From: Mactromeris polynyma
Lineage: Eukaryota; Mollusca; Bivalvia; Venerida; Mactridae
Length of the DNA stretch: 64,000 nucleotides
Direction: 5' to 3'
NCBI GenBank assembly: GCA_032209605.1
Contig: JASFXZ010000003.1
Span: forward strand, 35,490,762-35,554,761
This document shows positions 23,642-35,150 of this stretch, piece after piece (positions within the stretch are counted from its first letter, which is position 1; each line of letters begins with the position of its first letter). The translations under genes were made by a program, and so were the position numbers. The notes beneath the pieces were generated by a model that was given only the letters and a program-made list of their open reading frames with translations, did not search any database and had not been told where the DNA came from.

Positions 23642-25976
23642 ATATATAGGTCTATTATCACAAGCAACAAGTCTTCTCATTGTATTACATACTGATACAT
23701 ATTGTATAATATAACCAAGGTGACCTTCCATTATCTTCCTGTGAGAGAGTCGTATCATTATTTGTCTTCCAAAAATTCCCACATACTTAACCTTATCTTC
23801 ACTTCAGCTTGTTAACATGAACACCCAATGCAATTATTATCATTATGATGAACATGTTTTTGTCAGTATCCTCTTTCAATACAACTCATGTGTACATAAA
23901 TATAACAAAACTTTTTGTTGTGATTGTTACAACAGAAGAATTCTCCCACCGTATAATACGGTGTGCGTAGTATTTCACATAATCTGATGAAATAGATTTT
24001 TCATTGAAAGACCTACAAATAATAGAATAATAATAGTAAGAAAATTGAAATACCTTCCAGGGGTAAGAGTTAGATCCATTCAGGCAGGTACACAAAGCAG
24101 AATATTGAAGTAAAATATACATTTTACATTGTCATTTGAACAATAGATATCTGTGAGAAAACTCCTTTAAATTTTGTATTGAAAGGAAGTTTGCCCTTAA
24201 GTGCATCCTCTTCCTATATAATACATAGTATCACTAATATTCATCAAGGATGTAACATATTATAAATAAAGTCCTTCATTTAAGTGAAAGTATTAAACAA
24301 TTTCTTGCAGATCCATTTTCCTCTCACTAAATAGCATCCCCATGCTTATAACACAAATGTGAAACAAAGAGCATACACATGAACACACCACTGCCAGGAA
24401 CTAGGTTCAGTCCACAGTGGTAAGCTTACAGCAAATGTATCCCCTTTCTAAATAGCAGTATCCAACAAATCATAGCTCTCTATACTCAAGTAAATATGTT
24501 CTGTATTAACAGTCGACTCTAGTCTACCAATAAAACCTAGGAGAAACGGTAATACTTGACAATATTCTGTTGTATGAGAAACATATGTTGTACTATTCAG
24601 CATCTGCGTCACTCATAATGTATGCTCAACTGACAGTCGAGGTACATGTTTATAATTATGCTTATAAACCAAGGAAGTCTATTTTTATCAGGGACTTTTC
24701 TAAGAATCGATAACATCATCATGAGAAGTTGCAGAACATTATAATCCTCAATTCTGATATGCTGACCAATTGTCTGATAAAGTTTGAAAACATTTTAAAG
24801 CAGGAAAAACATTGTAGATATACAAAAGAGAGAAATTGTTTTATTTCATAAAAATCCAGCAGAAGCATTTTACAATTTACCAGTTTCGAGAAACCATACA
24901 TATTTATGATGATGAAATAATCCATGTGAAAGGGGTGTGTATTATTAATCAGCGGCGTAGCTTAAGCTGAAATTGATGTGTAGGCCATGTGTAAGGGGGG
25001 TGTCCAGACTGGAATAGTACCCTGGAATTTTTTTTTAACTAGACTGTCAGAGATGTGTTTTGGTGTATATTTTGTCCCGGTAATTATGCTTACAATAACA
25101 TCCATTTAATATCTTAGATTTATATATCTTAAATCTTTAAATGACATTTTTCGAAAAAAAGTGTATACAGGAATCCATGCCCCTGCCAATCAACATAAAA
25201 ACATATCCATGACATTATTTTCGATTGACCCCATATGGCAGTTGGCTAAAGCTGCAGTTCATATACATGTGATTTTTCTGCACAAATTCAAATTCCAGCA
25301 TTTCTTTTCAATTGTTATTTTAATCAAATTTTATTTAGCGCGAGTACGGTATGTCTAAGTAGGCAAAACAGTATTTACATGACTTTATGATGTGTACACG
25401 TAATAGAACAAAAATATCTAAATTCATCTACAAGTATAGCGATGACGTGAGAGATATCACTAAGACAAATAAAAATAAGTATTAATAAAAAAAAAGTAAA
25501 AAAAGTAATTGGAATAAAGATTGAATTGAAAAATTTAAAGAAAAATTGATCTATAATCATATACTCGTATATGTATATCATTTATTGAATACAATATTAT
25601 AATAAAATTATTGAAAAAAACCCAGTATTTCAGTTGGTTCGAACTCGCAAACTATATAAAAATTGGACACTTCTATAAGTAGTACATGACTGTACACTGT
25701 AACCATTGCGCTATGCAGTCAACTAGAAAATGTTGTAAGCTGTTAATTTAAACCAATAATTTAAAAAAAAAATTCATTAAGGCATTACAAATACCATTTC
25801 AACATTTGCAAATGAACTCAACCAAAGGTCATTTTTCGAAGGTAATGTTGTAAATCTATAATATGTATAGAAGACAAACTGTTGATACATTTGCCAGCAT
25901 AAACAACAAACACATGATATAGCCAACAGTCTTTCAAACCTAACAGAGATTCAATTATACAACATTAAGTACAAAC
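23642..25976. other. no gene seen; small CAGCGGCGTAGC fragment at about 24951
   Basis: Mostly AT-rich. At 24951-25022, CAGCGGCGTAGCTTAAGCTG followed by TAAGGGGGGTGTCC resembles the left end of the CAGG-ended element at 27444, without a matching right end. Around 25630-25740 the minus strand has weak tRNA-like A and B boxes that do not fold properly. Confidence 0.45.
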
Positions 25977-26152
25977 TACAGTAAAACCTCAATAATACAA
26001 CCATCCATGGTACTCTTGTGAAATGGTCTCATTATTGAGGTGGTCTTAATATTGAGGTTGAATACAGAGCAAATTACAGGACTTGAAAATCGTGTTCTTT
26101 ATTTTGAGGTGGTCTTATTATTTAGGTGGTCTTTAAGTGAGATTTTACTGTA
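25977..26152. mobile_element. MITE family D, copy 3 (most complete)
   Basis: The left end TACAGTAAAACCTCAATAAT and the right end read inward TACAGTAAAATCTCACTTAA form terminal inverted repeats, each followed by (A)GACCACC-type sequence. The interior repeats GAGGTGGTCTTATTATTGAG-like blocks. 176 bp, and the reference for this family within the window. Confidence 0.8.
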
Positions 26153-26202
26153 CTTGTATTAACATAATTACATCAATTACACTCAATTTCAAAACAAGAT
26201 AA

Positions 26203-26448
26203 ACTAGAAATATCTTGCTGGTCACTCCAGATCCAAAATGGATTTAAGTTATTTCACAGAAATTGGAGTGGATTTCGGTAAGGTAACGTACCCCTTATTG
26301 AAAGGTTAACCAATCCACGTCAAGGTTACAAACATTGTTCGGTTGAAGAGAAATTGCCTTGGTGGTTAACGTAAGATTAGAATGGTTTACACAACACTGA
26401 TTTGCAAATAGCAAACCATGTTAGTACGGCTGCTCCGAAAACGTTGAA
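26203..26448 (+). repeat. Dispersed repeat family A, copy 1
   Basis: Ordered blocks CTGGTCACTCCAGATCC, GGATTTCGGTAAGGTAACGT, GTTCGGTTGAAGAGAAATTG, GGTGGTTAACGTAAGATTAG and CATGTTAGTACGGCTGC match the copies at 43721, 47614 and 51531-52434. The copy is relatively CpG-rich within the depleted domain. Neither terminal repeats nor coding were found. Confidence 0.8.
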
Positions 26449-27438
26449 TGCCTAAAAAAGCACACCCCTCATTGAACTTACGGTTTGTTATTATACATTA
26501 TTTCAGGTTATTAAACACAGTAATGATGCTGCAGAGTTATCTGAACACTCACATCAAGATTTACTCGAGCATGTATGTGGAAACTGGTAAATGATGGAGT
26601 GACTTTAAATTAGTGTTATAACATTAAAAAGAAATGAAATGTGTGAGTTGTATTACTTTGAATAGCACTTTTATTTTTGTTCTGTATACAAGCACAAATA
26701 AGCCCGGTAGGCTGCCCGAATTAATATTTTATAAAAACATTAGGTTACTTTTTTGTTCATGTTTAAATAAAGATTGAGTAGGTTATTACGATTACAAATG
26801 AATAAATACTAATCAAGTTTCTTGATATGTACATGTTTATAATGTATATATGAAAGCTATGTTTGTACTTTACAGGTACAATCTTATTTTCATTCCAAAC
26901 ATGCCAAGTAATAATTTTGAGAAAATGGCATGCTAATGCCTTCATACAGACATATTCTAATACATGGCATTGTAACTTGTCATCATTGAACTGCAAAACA
27001 CAAGTCCGATGGAGGTATTTCCTATTCGAGCTCTTATTTAAACTGGTTGCTTGTACTGCATGGTCGCAGGACAGAAAATACAAGTAGCGAACGCTTGTCT
27101 TTGTGGTTTTGGGGGAACATGTAAGAAGTGACATTGCAGTGTTGAAGAGAACATGTGAGTGAGTGTATGATTAAGACACTTACCACCGATTTTCTCATAT
27201 CTATGACTAAGGATATTTTGTTTAAAAAAATAAGACTTAACATACCTTTAATGTCATTGTTGGAGATTTAAATTTTAATTTGGTGTGACTAATACAAGAA
27301 ATAAGTCAATATACAAATGGACAAATCATACAACAATATTCATGAATTTTGCAAGGATTAAACTGCACTGACAGATATATTTGAACTGTGTAAAGATACT
27401 AAATAAACATTGCCAAATTTCCTGGGTTAAAAATTGTG
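26449..27438. other. no gene seen
   Basis: AT-rich. The 123-residue minus-strand frame at 26763-27134 has no recognisable domain. Confidence 0.5.
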
Positions 27439-27443
27439 CCTTA

Positions 27444-27605
27444 CAGGCGCGTAGCTGCCTATATGCGAGTATGTGGCTGAATCCACATGATTCTGACAAA
27501 ATGCACCAGATTGCACCTGTTTTCAATATTTTCCGGGGGGCCATGCCCCCGGCCCCCCTAGCACAATTATGAATCCACATGAATAGAGGGCTAGCTACGC
27601 CCCTG
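27444..27605. mobile_element. CAGG-ended MITE, 162 bp, 5-bp TSD
   Basis: The left end CAGGCGCGTAGCTGCC is nearly complementary to the right end GGCTAGCTACGCCCCTG. CCTTA lies directly outside both ends (27439-27443 and 27606-27610). GAATCCACATGA occurs twice inside, and a CCGGGGGGCC/GGCCCCCC block forms a small hairpin. The CAGGGGCGTAGCTA terminus is found in animal non-autonomous hAT-like elements. That assignment is from memory. Confidence 0.85.
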
Positions 27606-27610
27606 CCTTA

Positions 27611-29687
27611 GTAAACAATATTACAGTGAATTTGTTTCATAGCTAGCTGGCCACTAGTGATACAGGGGGTTAAAATCAAACACAATCTTTACACAATTTT
27701 GGCACAGTACTGTACAAGTTTGGTTTGAACAGCTGCAAAACTTATTTAAACTTAAATGCTTACTAATTGTCAAAATATCTCGATTTTGACTTAAGGTCAT
27801 TCTAATCTTGCTAGGAATAATGGGTTGATCCACATTCCTTTCCATTCATCAAGACATTTGTCATGCATTTCTGTATATTTATCATAATTGATTTAAAAAT
27901 CAGTAAAAAACATCTAAAATTGATCATATAAATTTGACCCAAATTTCCTCTGTTTAAATCATTTAAGAATGCAGAATTCCTGTATTTGCTGGTATAAGTG
28001 GGCTTAATTAGTCATACAATATCTGTCTGGTGGCCGGGCTGACCATAATTGAGATGATACTATCACAATATAATTCCCACATACATGTTAAATGGATAAA
28101 ATACAGTGAACATGTAGAAAAATAAGTTTTTACATACATCTTGTAAACAATTTTGACTGAAATATGCATAAAAATACAATCATATTACAGACTGTGTCTG
28201 TATAAACTTTCTGATCAGCCCTTGCATCAGGTTCTGAATAACATACCCTTTACACTCTGTGATTGACAGTGACATGTATCGAACACCTCATTTATCAAGA
28301 ATGGCCTCAAACACAGTTTTTGTAATTAAATTATGGTTAATTAAAATACTGATAAATTTATCATTTAGCAGTTTAAAATTAGAATTAATGATTAAGAATG
28401 ACTAAGTAAAATTCTATTTCTTAATTGTTATCACAATTCTTCTCTAATATTTGCTAAGTGTAACAAAAAGAAACAAAATCTGATATATACTACTTGTTTA
28501 AAACATTCTGCCTTATTTAACTATAATGGTGTTAAAATCATAGGTATTTCCTGAACTTTCAAAATCAAAGAAGAGTAAAATAGAGAAGCAAAAGACATAC
28601 TCACCAACACTTTATACTCCATATAAATTTAAATCAAGACTATGGTAGAGTCTTATATACACCCAGTCAAACCATGAAGAGCACAGAGCCAAAATTCTTC
28701 ACCTTTTAATCAGCATGCAAGTATCATTACTTGCAGCAAAATATGATATGATAACTGAGACTGTAAAAGATTATATAAAAACCTGACTTCAATAAGATTC
28801 AAGTAAATGATGCATAAACAGATTGAATGCTCCCGCAAAGTACAGCAATATACTATATTTTTTAAGAAAGGTTTAAAAACTTGTATAAATCAGCTTACAG
28901 CCAAGGTGACTTGAAATGTTTAAGGTATTTCTCTATTCAAGTCTTTCATCGATCGCTGTAAGGAAATAAAAATCAAACGTAAATAGCAATGATATGAATA
29001 GAGATGTGTTTAAATATGAGATACATACAAACACTGCACTACAGAAGTTTAGTTACGCCAAAAACAGCATACACAGGCTAATGCTTCAAATGACACAAAA
29101 ATCAGCTAAAAAGCAGATTTACATAATTATATGCAATTTAATTCACTTCAAGTTAAGTCAGAACAAAAACTTAAATTCTAAGTGGTAAAAGAGATAGTTA
29201 TGATTTAATCAGACGTATAAATAAAGTATTAGACATATTCCTATAATGAAATAATTAACTGGATATGAAAGGGAATCTCTAAATGGTATCCCATAATCCA
29301 AGATTAATTGACAGATAAATACATAATATTATTTAGTTTGTTGTGTTAGGAAAGATTATTAGAATCTATTTTTTGTCCTTCAGACAATGCGGTTACCTAA
29401 TTCTTCGAAACATTTACTATCAGATTAAGTAGGTTACGCTTCCATGACCTAACCAGGGTATACTATTTATTTTCTTCAATAGTATTTATGACAATATTTA
29501 TATTTCATTAGAATTTGACTTAATACAAGGAAATATTTTATATAGTGTATAACAATTCTATTTTAAAGTGTTATAAATGTAAACATTGTGTATAACATCT
29601 ATTTTAAAGTGTTATATGAATGTAAACACACATACCAGTATACTGTACAATGATGTAATCCCAGTGTTTACTACACTTGGTATATAA
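27611..29687. other. no gene seen; two-copy 43-bp duplication at 29544-29628
   Basis: One of the most CpG-poor stretches of the window. AGTGTATAACAATTCTATTT and TGTGTATAACATCTATTTTA start two tandem copies that share AAAGTGTTATA and TGTAAACA. Confidence 0.5.
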
Positions 29688-29830
29688 GGTAAAACCTCAA
29701 TAATAAGACCACCCTTGAGAATATTATGAAACTGGTCTTCTTTTGTGGTGGTCCTATAAATATTGAAGTTGAATAACAGTGAAATTGCATGGACTTGAAA
29801 GTTGTGGTCTTAATTTTAATAAGGTAATTT
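29688..29830. mobile_element. MITE family D, copy 4, right end truncated
   Basis: GGTAAAACCTCAATAATAAG followed by ACCACCCTTGAG matches copies 2 and 3. The outer TACA and the right terminal repeat are lost. Confidence 0.65.
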
Positions 29831-30142
29831 TGAAGCTATATATATACCAGGAAGGTAACATAAGAACAACTACAAGTCATGTGTCACTAAATACCGGGAA
29901 ATGATATGTATTACACTGTAAATGGAGTACACAATTTATATACTCCATTGGTGGCGGAAATTATCCAGCATGTTTATTTTATATCATTATGTTTTAAAGA
30001 CATAACAGAAGAACTTGTATCAATGTATATACAAACACATGTTAATGACGGACAATTTTGGCTCACAAATCGAACATAGCCCACATTGACAATATCGCAT
30101 TAAAGTGGGTAGCAGTCCAACCACGTATTCATGAAGACCATT

Positions 30143-30220
30143 TCGAGGGTTCAGCGCAAGACTATCCTAACTCCTATGTATTTATATATGAGTTAGTATG
30201 GTCTTGCACTGAACCCTCGA
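30143..30220. repeat. 78-base hairpin-forming inverted repeat
   Basis: TCGAGGGTTCAGCGCAAGAC at the left pairs with GTCTTGCACTGAACCCTCGA at the right, and the pairing continues to TAACTC/GAGTTA around a short AT loop. The stem is about 34 bases. A related half-copy lies at 32985-33040, so it is a small foldback element rather than a unique structure. Confidence 0.8.
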
Positions 30221-31081
30221 TTTAGTAAGACATAATTCCAAACACTGTGGGTAACATTTATGATGATTAACTAATTCATTACGTTAGACATTATATCTTT
30301 CTAATAGCACACATTTTCCTATCAATCAGCTGATACAAATAGGTTCCAACATTTACAGTACAGCATGTAGCAAAGAATGCGCCAGTACAAAGTACAGGCT
30401 GATGTTATGATCTGTTTTCTCTAGAGCTGGAATACTTCACATAAACACAGACAGTGTAGAGATTTCAGTGCAAAGCTTTACTCGGATTCATGCATGGAGA
30501 CTCACCAATGTAAGACAATATGCACAGAAAATTTGTGGCTTAAACTAATTCACCTATTTTATTATTTCGCGTGTTGACTAGATTACCTTTTCAATTCAAT
30601 TAGCAGCATAGAAATGGTTTTCTGGACTTTGTGGATCCAATGAGCTGTCAAATAGCATGCTGAATATTTAATCCGACTTACTTGCTACATTTATTTATCC
30701 TCCAGGCAAAGATTAACCCATATTACGATATAATGGTATGATACAATCAGACTGTTGGTTTTGCACATTTCTCGTAGCACACTGGGCTCTATTGCCGATT
30801 CAGGCTATATACCAACAGTTCAGTTTGACTAAGTCCGGGACAAGATGCACGCCTACTTAACCGTTAATCCGTACCATATTATATGCTTGTAAAACTGGAC
30901 AAGTCAAAATTAACACGTGCACCGGGACAATTGTATTTAGAGATTATTTCTCGAGCCCTGATCATGCCCTATATAACGTGTTCTTGCAACATTGTCTTGC
31001 AAAATAAAAAATAAGAAATACGAAATCCGTACATTCTGTCGTATTATGAAATAAATTGTTTGATGACTAACGTCATAACTT
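30221..31081. other. no gene seen
   Basis: Rising CpG content. No supported feature. Confidence 0.5.
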
Positions 31082-31868
31082 AGGCCATGCCAAATTGGAA
31101 TTTTGTTAAGCGTGCGCCTAAGGTTTTCCGCTCCTCGGGCCAAAAAAAAACATTTTTTCTAAGCTAATATTCTCAAATATTTTCGATGTCCATGATCCGA
31201 CAACGATGTGACTATCAGACCCATTCTTAAAGCCAAATATATGTTTTTTCCCAATCTGAAAAAAAATCCCAATCAGAAGCACCAGAAAATTCGTCTACTG
31301 GAGCGACCTGGTATAAATAAAATTATATTGAAGCTCTTTGAATAACCCTCGCCATTATTATCCAGTATATCACAAACGACAGTTGCTACAAGAAATGTAA
31401 ATTAGAATGCTTGTTTATATAGAATTTAGATATGAAAGCCTGTTCTTTTAACTATGAAAATTCAAGTTGAAGCGATTCCAGTTTTCTCAAATTGGCAAAT
31501 TTTACGACGCAAATTTTCCCAATTTATCTAGGGTCTTTTTCCCAAAATGGACAGAAAAAGGCCTGCATTCTTAACATACTATTATTGTCTTGTAGAAATT
31601 TGTTTAACGTTCATTTATGTGAAAACTAGTCAATTTGTGTGAAAACTAGTCAGTTTTAAATTAGATTTATTCATGTATAGATCTAGTTTTGAAACAAAAC
31701 CATTTTATTTTGTTTTTATGATGTTTCTTTCATTAAAATATCTAAAATTATGTATCGCTTATTATCTGAGGATATTTGTTTTTTCGTTATGAGTTTTTTT
31801 AAATAGGTAGTTAAGGTTTCGCGAAGTTAGGTTCACGCTTAACAAAATTCCAATTTTGCGTGGCCTTA
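31082..31868. mobile_element. Non-autonomous inverted-repeat DNA element, about 790 bp
   Basis: The left arm AAATTGGAATTTTGTTAAGC-GTG (31082-31115) is complementary to CACGCTTAACAAAATTCCAA (31834-31868), with AGGCCAYGC outside both. The interior has repeated TTTTCCCAAT blocks and CCAAAATGGACAGAAAAAGG, which I recall from bivalve repeats. There is no transposase frame. A clear target duplication was not identified. Confidence 0.75.
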
Positions 31869-32984
31869 CTGTAAGCTGAATAAAAAAGTGGCCAACTCCG
31901 TCGATGTTTATGTGACGTAACAATGTGTTATTATGAAATACACCTTTTCCTTCCAAGCGACTTAATTACCACTAGCAGAAATGAACTGTGATCATTTGTT
32001 TATAGGTAACGAACGCCTAGACAATGGAAGAAAGCCAGTAGATACGTAATGGCGTTGTATCTAACATGTGATAGCTTTCCAGGCAGATAAAGCAGGTAAC
32101 AAGACTGAACTGTTCTAGAATGAACTTTGCCCAAATGAAATTACTTCTCTTTGGAAATAACACAATCATGCAAGAAACGTAAAACAAATATCGGAAACGA
32201 AACAAACTAAAGGATTAAACTGGAACAACAGTATGATTATGTACATTGTATAATATTAAACTGGTATGATTTCATATGCAAGTTGTTACTCTTAAAGACA
32301 CAACACAAAAAGTAGCCAGTTTGTTATTTCACTACAAAAGATCATTATTGCTTGACATATTCAAATATCAAAACAAGGGAGAAACAAAAACATGGTAAAA
32401 ATCTGACAGAGTTTTATGCAAATGAATTATGTCTTTAACTGTCACCCCTGGACTGGTCGAATTGAGTTATGAACAAATGTTACTTCCACCACATATCACA
32501 CGTGTCTGCTACTATGCTACTATGAGTAACAAATGAATATACGATCAAATGAAAGCTGTCCTTTAGACAGACAATTCTGGTAATTTCACAGCGACAAATT
32601 CCACAAAGTCTGTAACATCTTTCTGTCAATATTATATCTGATACTGGTAACTGAATCAAATTATTCTTGTTACATCACAACACAGACATGATTATCTGTA
32701 GGAAACTTTGGTCTGACATCACATCACATTCAAACATTTAGCTCCAGTCACCAGCCACGCTTACACAATGAATGTAGGATTGATGATACTTCCAACAAGA
32801 TTAGTGTTGATGGAACTGGTTGTTACCGACTGCTTTGGCACGAACAAGAACATTTACATTGTAATAATATTTAACAATTGAGCGCTGCTATGCGATTTCC
32901 AACCTCTTCTGTAAGTGACGTCATTTCAAGAATATATCACTATTTACTAGCAGGAAACAATATTTACTCCATATAGTCACTTCG
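31869..32984. other. no gene seen
   Basis: No supported frame or repeat. Confidence 0.5.
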
Positions 32985-33040
32985 TTTTCATATGTATTTA
33001 TATAGGAGGTAGGATTGTATTGCACTGAACCCTCGATATA
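32985..33040 (+). repeat. Half-copy of the 30143 foldback
   Basis: TATGTATTTATATAGGAGGT followed by ATTGCACTGAACCCTCGATA matches the loop and right arm of the hairpin at 30143-30220. The left arm is missing. Confidence 0.65.
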
Positions 33041-33879
33041 TGGGGAAATTTTGCTTACTGTCAGTTCATGGTGACGTTACATGTGACGTTTTCTGGAAAT
33101 GGCGTTACTTCAAAACGATGTTGGAAATAGTACATCGGCGCTCATTTCATAATCACATGATCTACAGCTCTACGCTTGATTAATGACCATCGTACCAGTT
33201 TCATGGACACCAGCATGTGTCCCTCCATCCGAATCCGTAAACTGCACAATATTTATGACACCTTGAAGTTACAAAAACTTTTAACACCGCACTTTTGAAT
33301 CCTTTCAAGCACACAAAGGTCCAAATCTTCGCGAATGACTGTGAGGACAGAACAATCATAAGCTTAGAGGTCACGAAGCAGCCCCAACCGATATTGGTTG
33401 CTAACAGGACTTGGAACGTGATTGTTTCATGTTACTGATTCCTGAACATGTGAAGTAAACCAGGTACCCAACAAACGAAATGATGTTGATTTCAGGTACA
33501 ATACCCGTAACACTGAAACACGTGATACCAAATTTCTCACCAAGTATTAACCAGTTACGTCTGATCTCGGAGTGCAAAGGCAAACATCTATGATACGTAT
33601 TTCCGCCCTAAGTGGAGTACGCATGAGCTGTGCACTCTTTGCTGCCGTCCCTATCAGCTAGTAGGATGTGATTCAGCGAAGGGCCACCATGAACGTTAAG
33701 ACACCTACCATCGAACACACTCAATCGCAAATATGTTCCACGGGCTCGAATTTTGACACACTTCAACTCAAGCGTAACATAGCCAAAACAACCATGCAGC
33801 AAAAATTAAACAATCTTGCTCATGACACTCCAGATCGTCTGCATTCCAAATCTGCAAATGTTTAAACAGAATATGTTGC
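33041..33879. other. no proven gene; GC-richer than surroundings
   Basis: CpG-rich relative to the left half. A 64-codon minus-strand frame (33608-33802) has a protein-like composition with two cysteines framing GTYLRLSVFDGRCL, but it has no ATG, is bounded by stops and was not recognised (see findings). Confidence 0.4.
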
Positions 33880-34000
33880 TACAGGGAACGCCACAAACTT
33901 AAAACATCCCCACACATACCTCCGGAAAAACAACAATCCCTAAATATAAGGCACTTGAGGAGGCTCATGGGTACATACGAAAGGGAACAGAAGCGCTGAA
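33880..34000 (+). repeat. Dispersed repeat family B, copy 4
   Basis: ACAGGGAACGCCACAAACTT, CATCCCCACACATACC, GGAAAAACAACAATCC and AAGGCACTTGAGGAGG follow the family B order. Confidence 0.6.
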
Positions 34001-34920
34001 TCTACCTTAATCTATCGCAGCAATCCATTTAAGCAACATAACACAGTTTCCTCTCCCCACTGCCTTTGTCCTTAGGCGCAACCTTGCCTCAACATGCCGT
34101 AAACAAGTCTACAATGCAGGGCTTTAAGTTTTCCTTCAGCTGCTCAAGAAAAGTATTTACTTGACTCACGAGTATACCTTTTATAGGGTTAAGTGATCAT
34201 TGAAGAAGATAATTGGAGATATATTCGTTGAGAGCAGGCCAGTAGATGCAGTGATAATTTAGGAATATTTCCAAATAAGCTTATAGAGAGAACTAGCCGT
34301 GTCTGCTGGTGGCCGTTTTTAGACAAATCACGATGGACTGAGCCCCTTTGGTAAAGAGCTGCGTCAGGAACATTGCTGTTAATAATTTTGAAATAGTGCG
34401 AGATTTCCAAGGTTCGACAGTATACATTAAGGTGAAATGACCATGTCTCTGGTGGCTATATGTATTAGAATCGAAATAATTTTACCAATATTGGTAGGAG
34501 ATGACCCAATGAACATAACGGTCGATTGATTTTACAATATGGGGCACGTCACGGAAAGAATTATAAACGCTTTGCTTGAACCTTATAAGGATACCAGACC
34601 AGACCTTTCGGTCAGTTATTACCTTTCGCGACGACGGTATATAGTTACCCAAAGAAATATTATGTGACGTCATTATAACAGAAGAAATTATATGTAATTA
34701 CACATGCTTTCTCTGTTCTAGGTGAGCTTTAAACGTTATTCTTTACATATCGACATAATGTGTCCTTGATATTTAACCATCTCCATATCAGAAATAATTA
34801 CTTCCCTATGGGCATATGTATTTTGAGATAAATGGAATTTATAAATACGCTACGTAAGGGTGTTTGTGTATACCAAGTGCGGCGATAAAACGATTAAAAT
34901 ATAATATATAGTGGGAACGG
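34001..34920. other. no gene seen
   Basis: No supported feature. Confidence 0.5.
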
Positions 34921-35150
34921 CCGCCCGCTTAGCTCAGTCGTAGAGAGTTCGACCGCTAATCTCGAGATCGTAGATTCAAACCCCGTGCGAGGCGTACGTT
35001 CTTCCGTGACTGAAGATAGTACATCAAATGTAATTTGTCCTCTACATATGAACTCAGATTTATGTGAGGAAGTTGTCAGTTGCTTGCGGAGAAGCAGGCT
35101 AGAACTGGTCGATAACCCAAGAGAAATGGTTAGGCCTAACGTATACACTT
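34921..35150 (+). mobile_element. tRNA-derived SINE with conserved body
   Basis: The head GCCCGCTTAGCTCAGTCG contains a Pol III A box (34929-34946), and AGATTCAAACCCC (34972-34984) is a B box at normal tRNA spacing. The body GTACGTTCTTCCGTGACTGA, then TGTGAGGAAGTTGTCAGTTG and CTTGCGGAGAAGCAGGC, is shared with 51295 (+) and 41893 (-). The shared body marks a true SINE family rather than isolated tRNA pseudogenes. Minus-strand frames over it are incidental. Confidence 0.85.

Larger units (their letters stand above)
1..29950. other. CpG-depleted domain
   Basis: CG dinucleotides are rare here. By hand count there are 5 in 4021-4620 and 1 in 28201-28800, where roughly 18 per 600 bases would be expected at about 35% GC. 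Exceptions are inserted repeats, mainly the mariner copy at 13.3-14.3 kb and family A at 26.2 kb. Loss of CpG is the usual trace of germline methylation followed by deamination. In molluscs methylation is concentrated in transcribed gene bodies, so I infer that this part may lie inside a gene (introns or UTR). No exon has been proven. Confidence 0.65.

Noticed and set aside
25626..25742. tRNA-like A and B boxes with a following T run on the minus strand
   Set aside because: Box spacing is about 100 bases and neither the T stem nor the acceptor stem pairs, so a tRNA gene is not supported.
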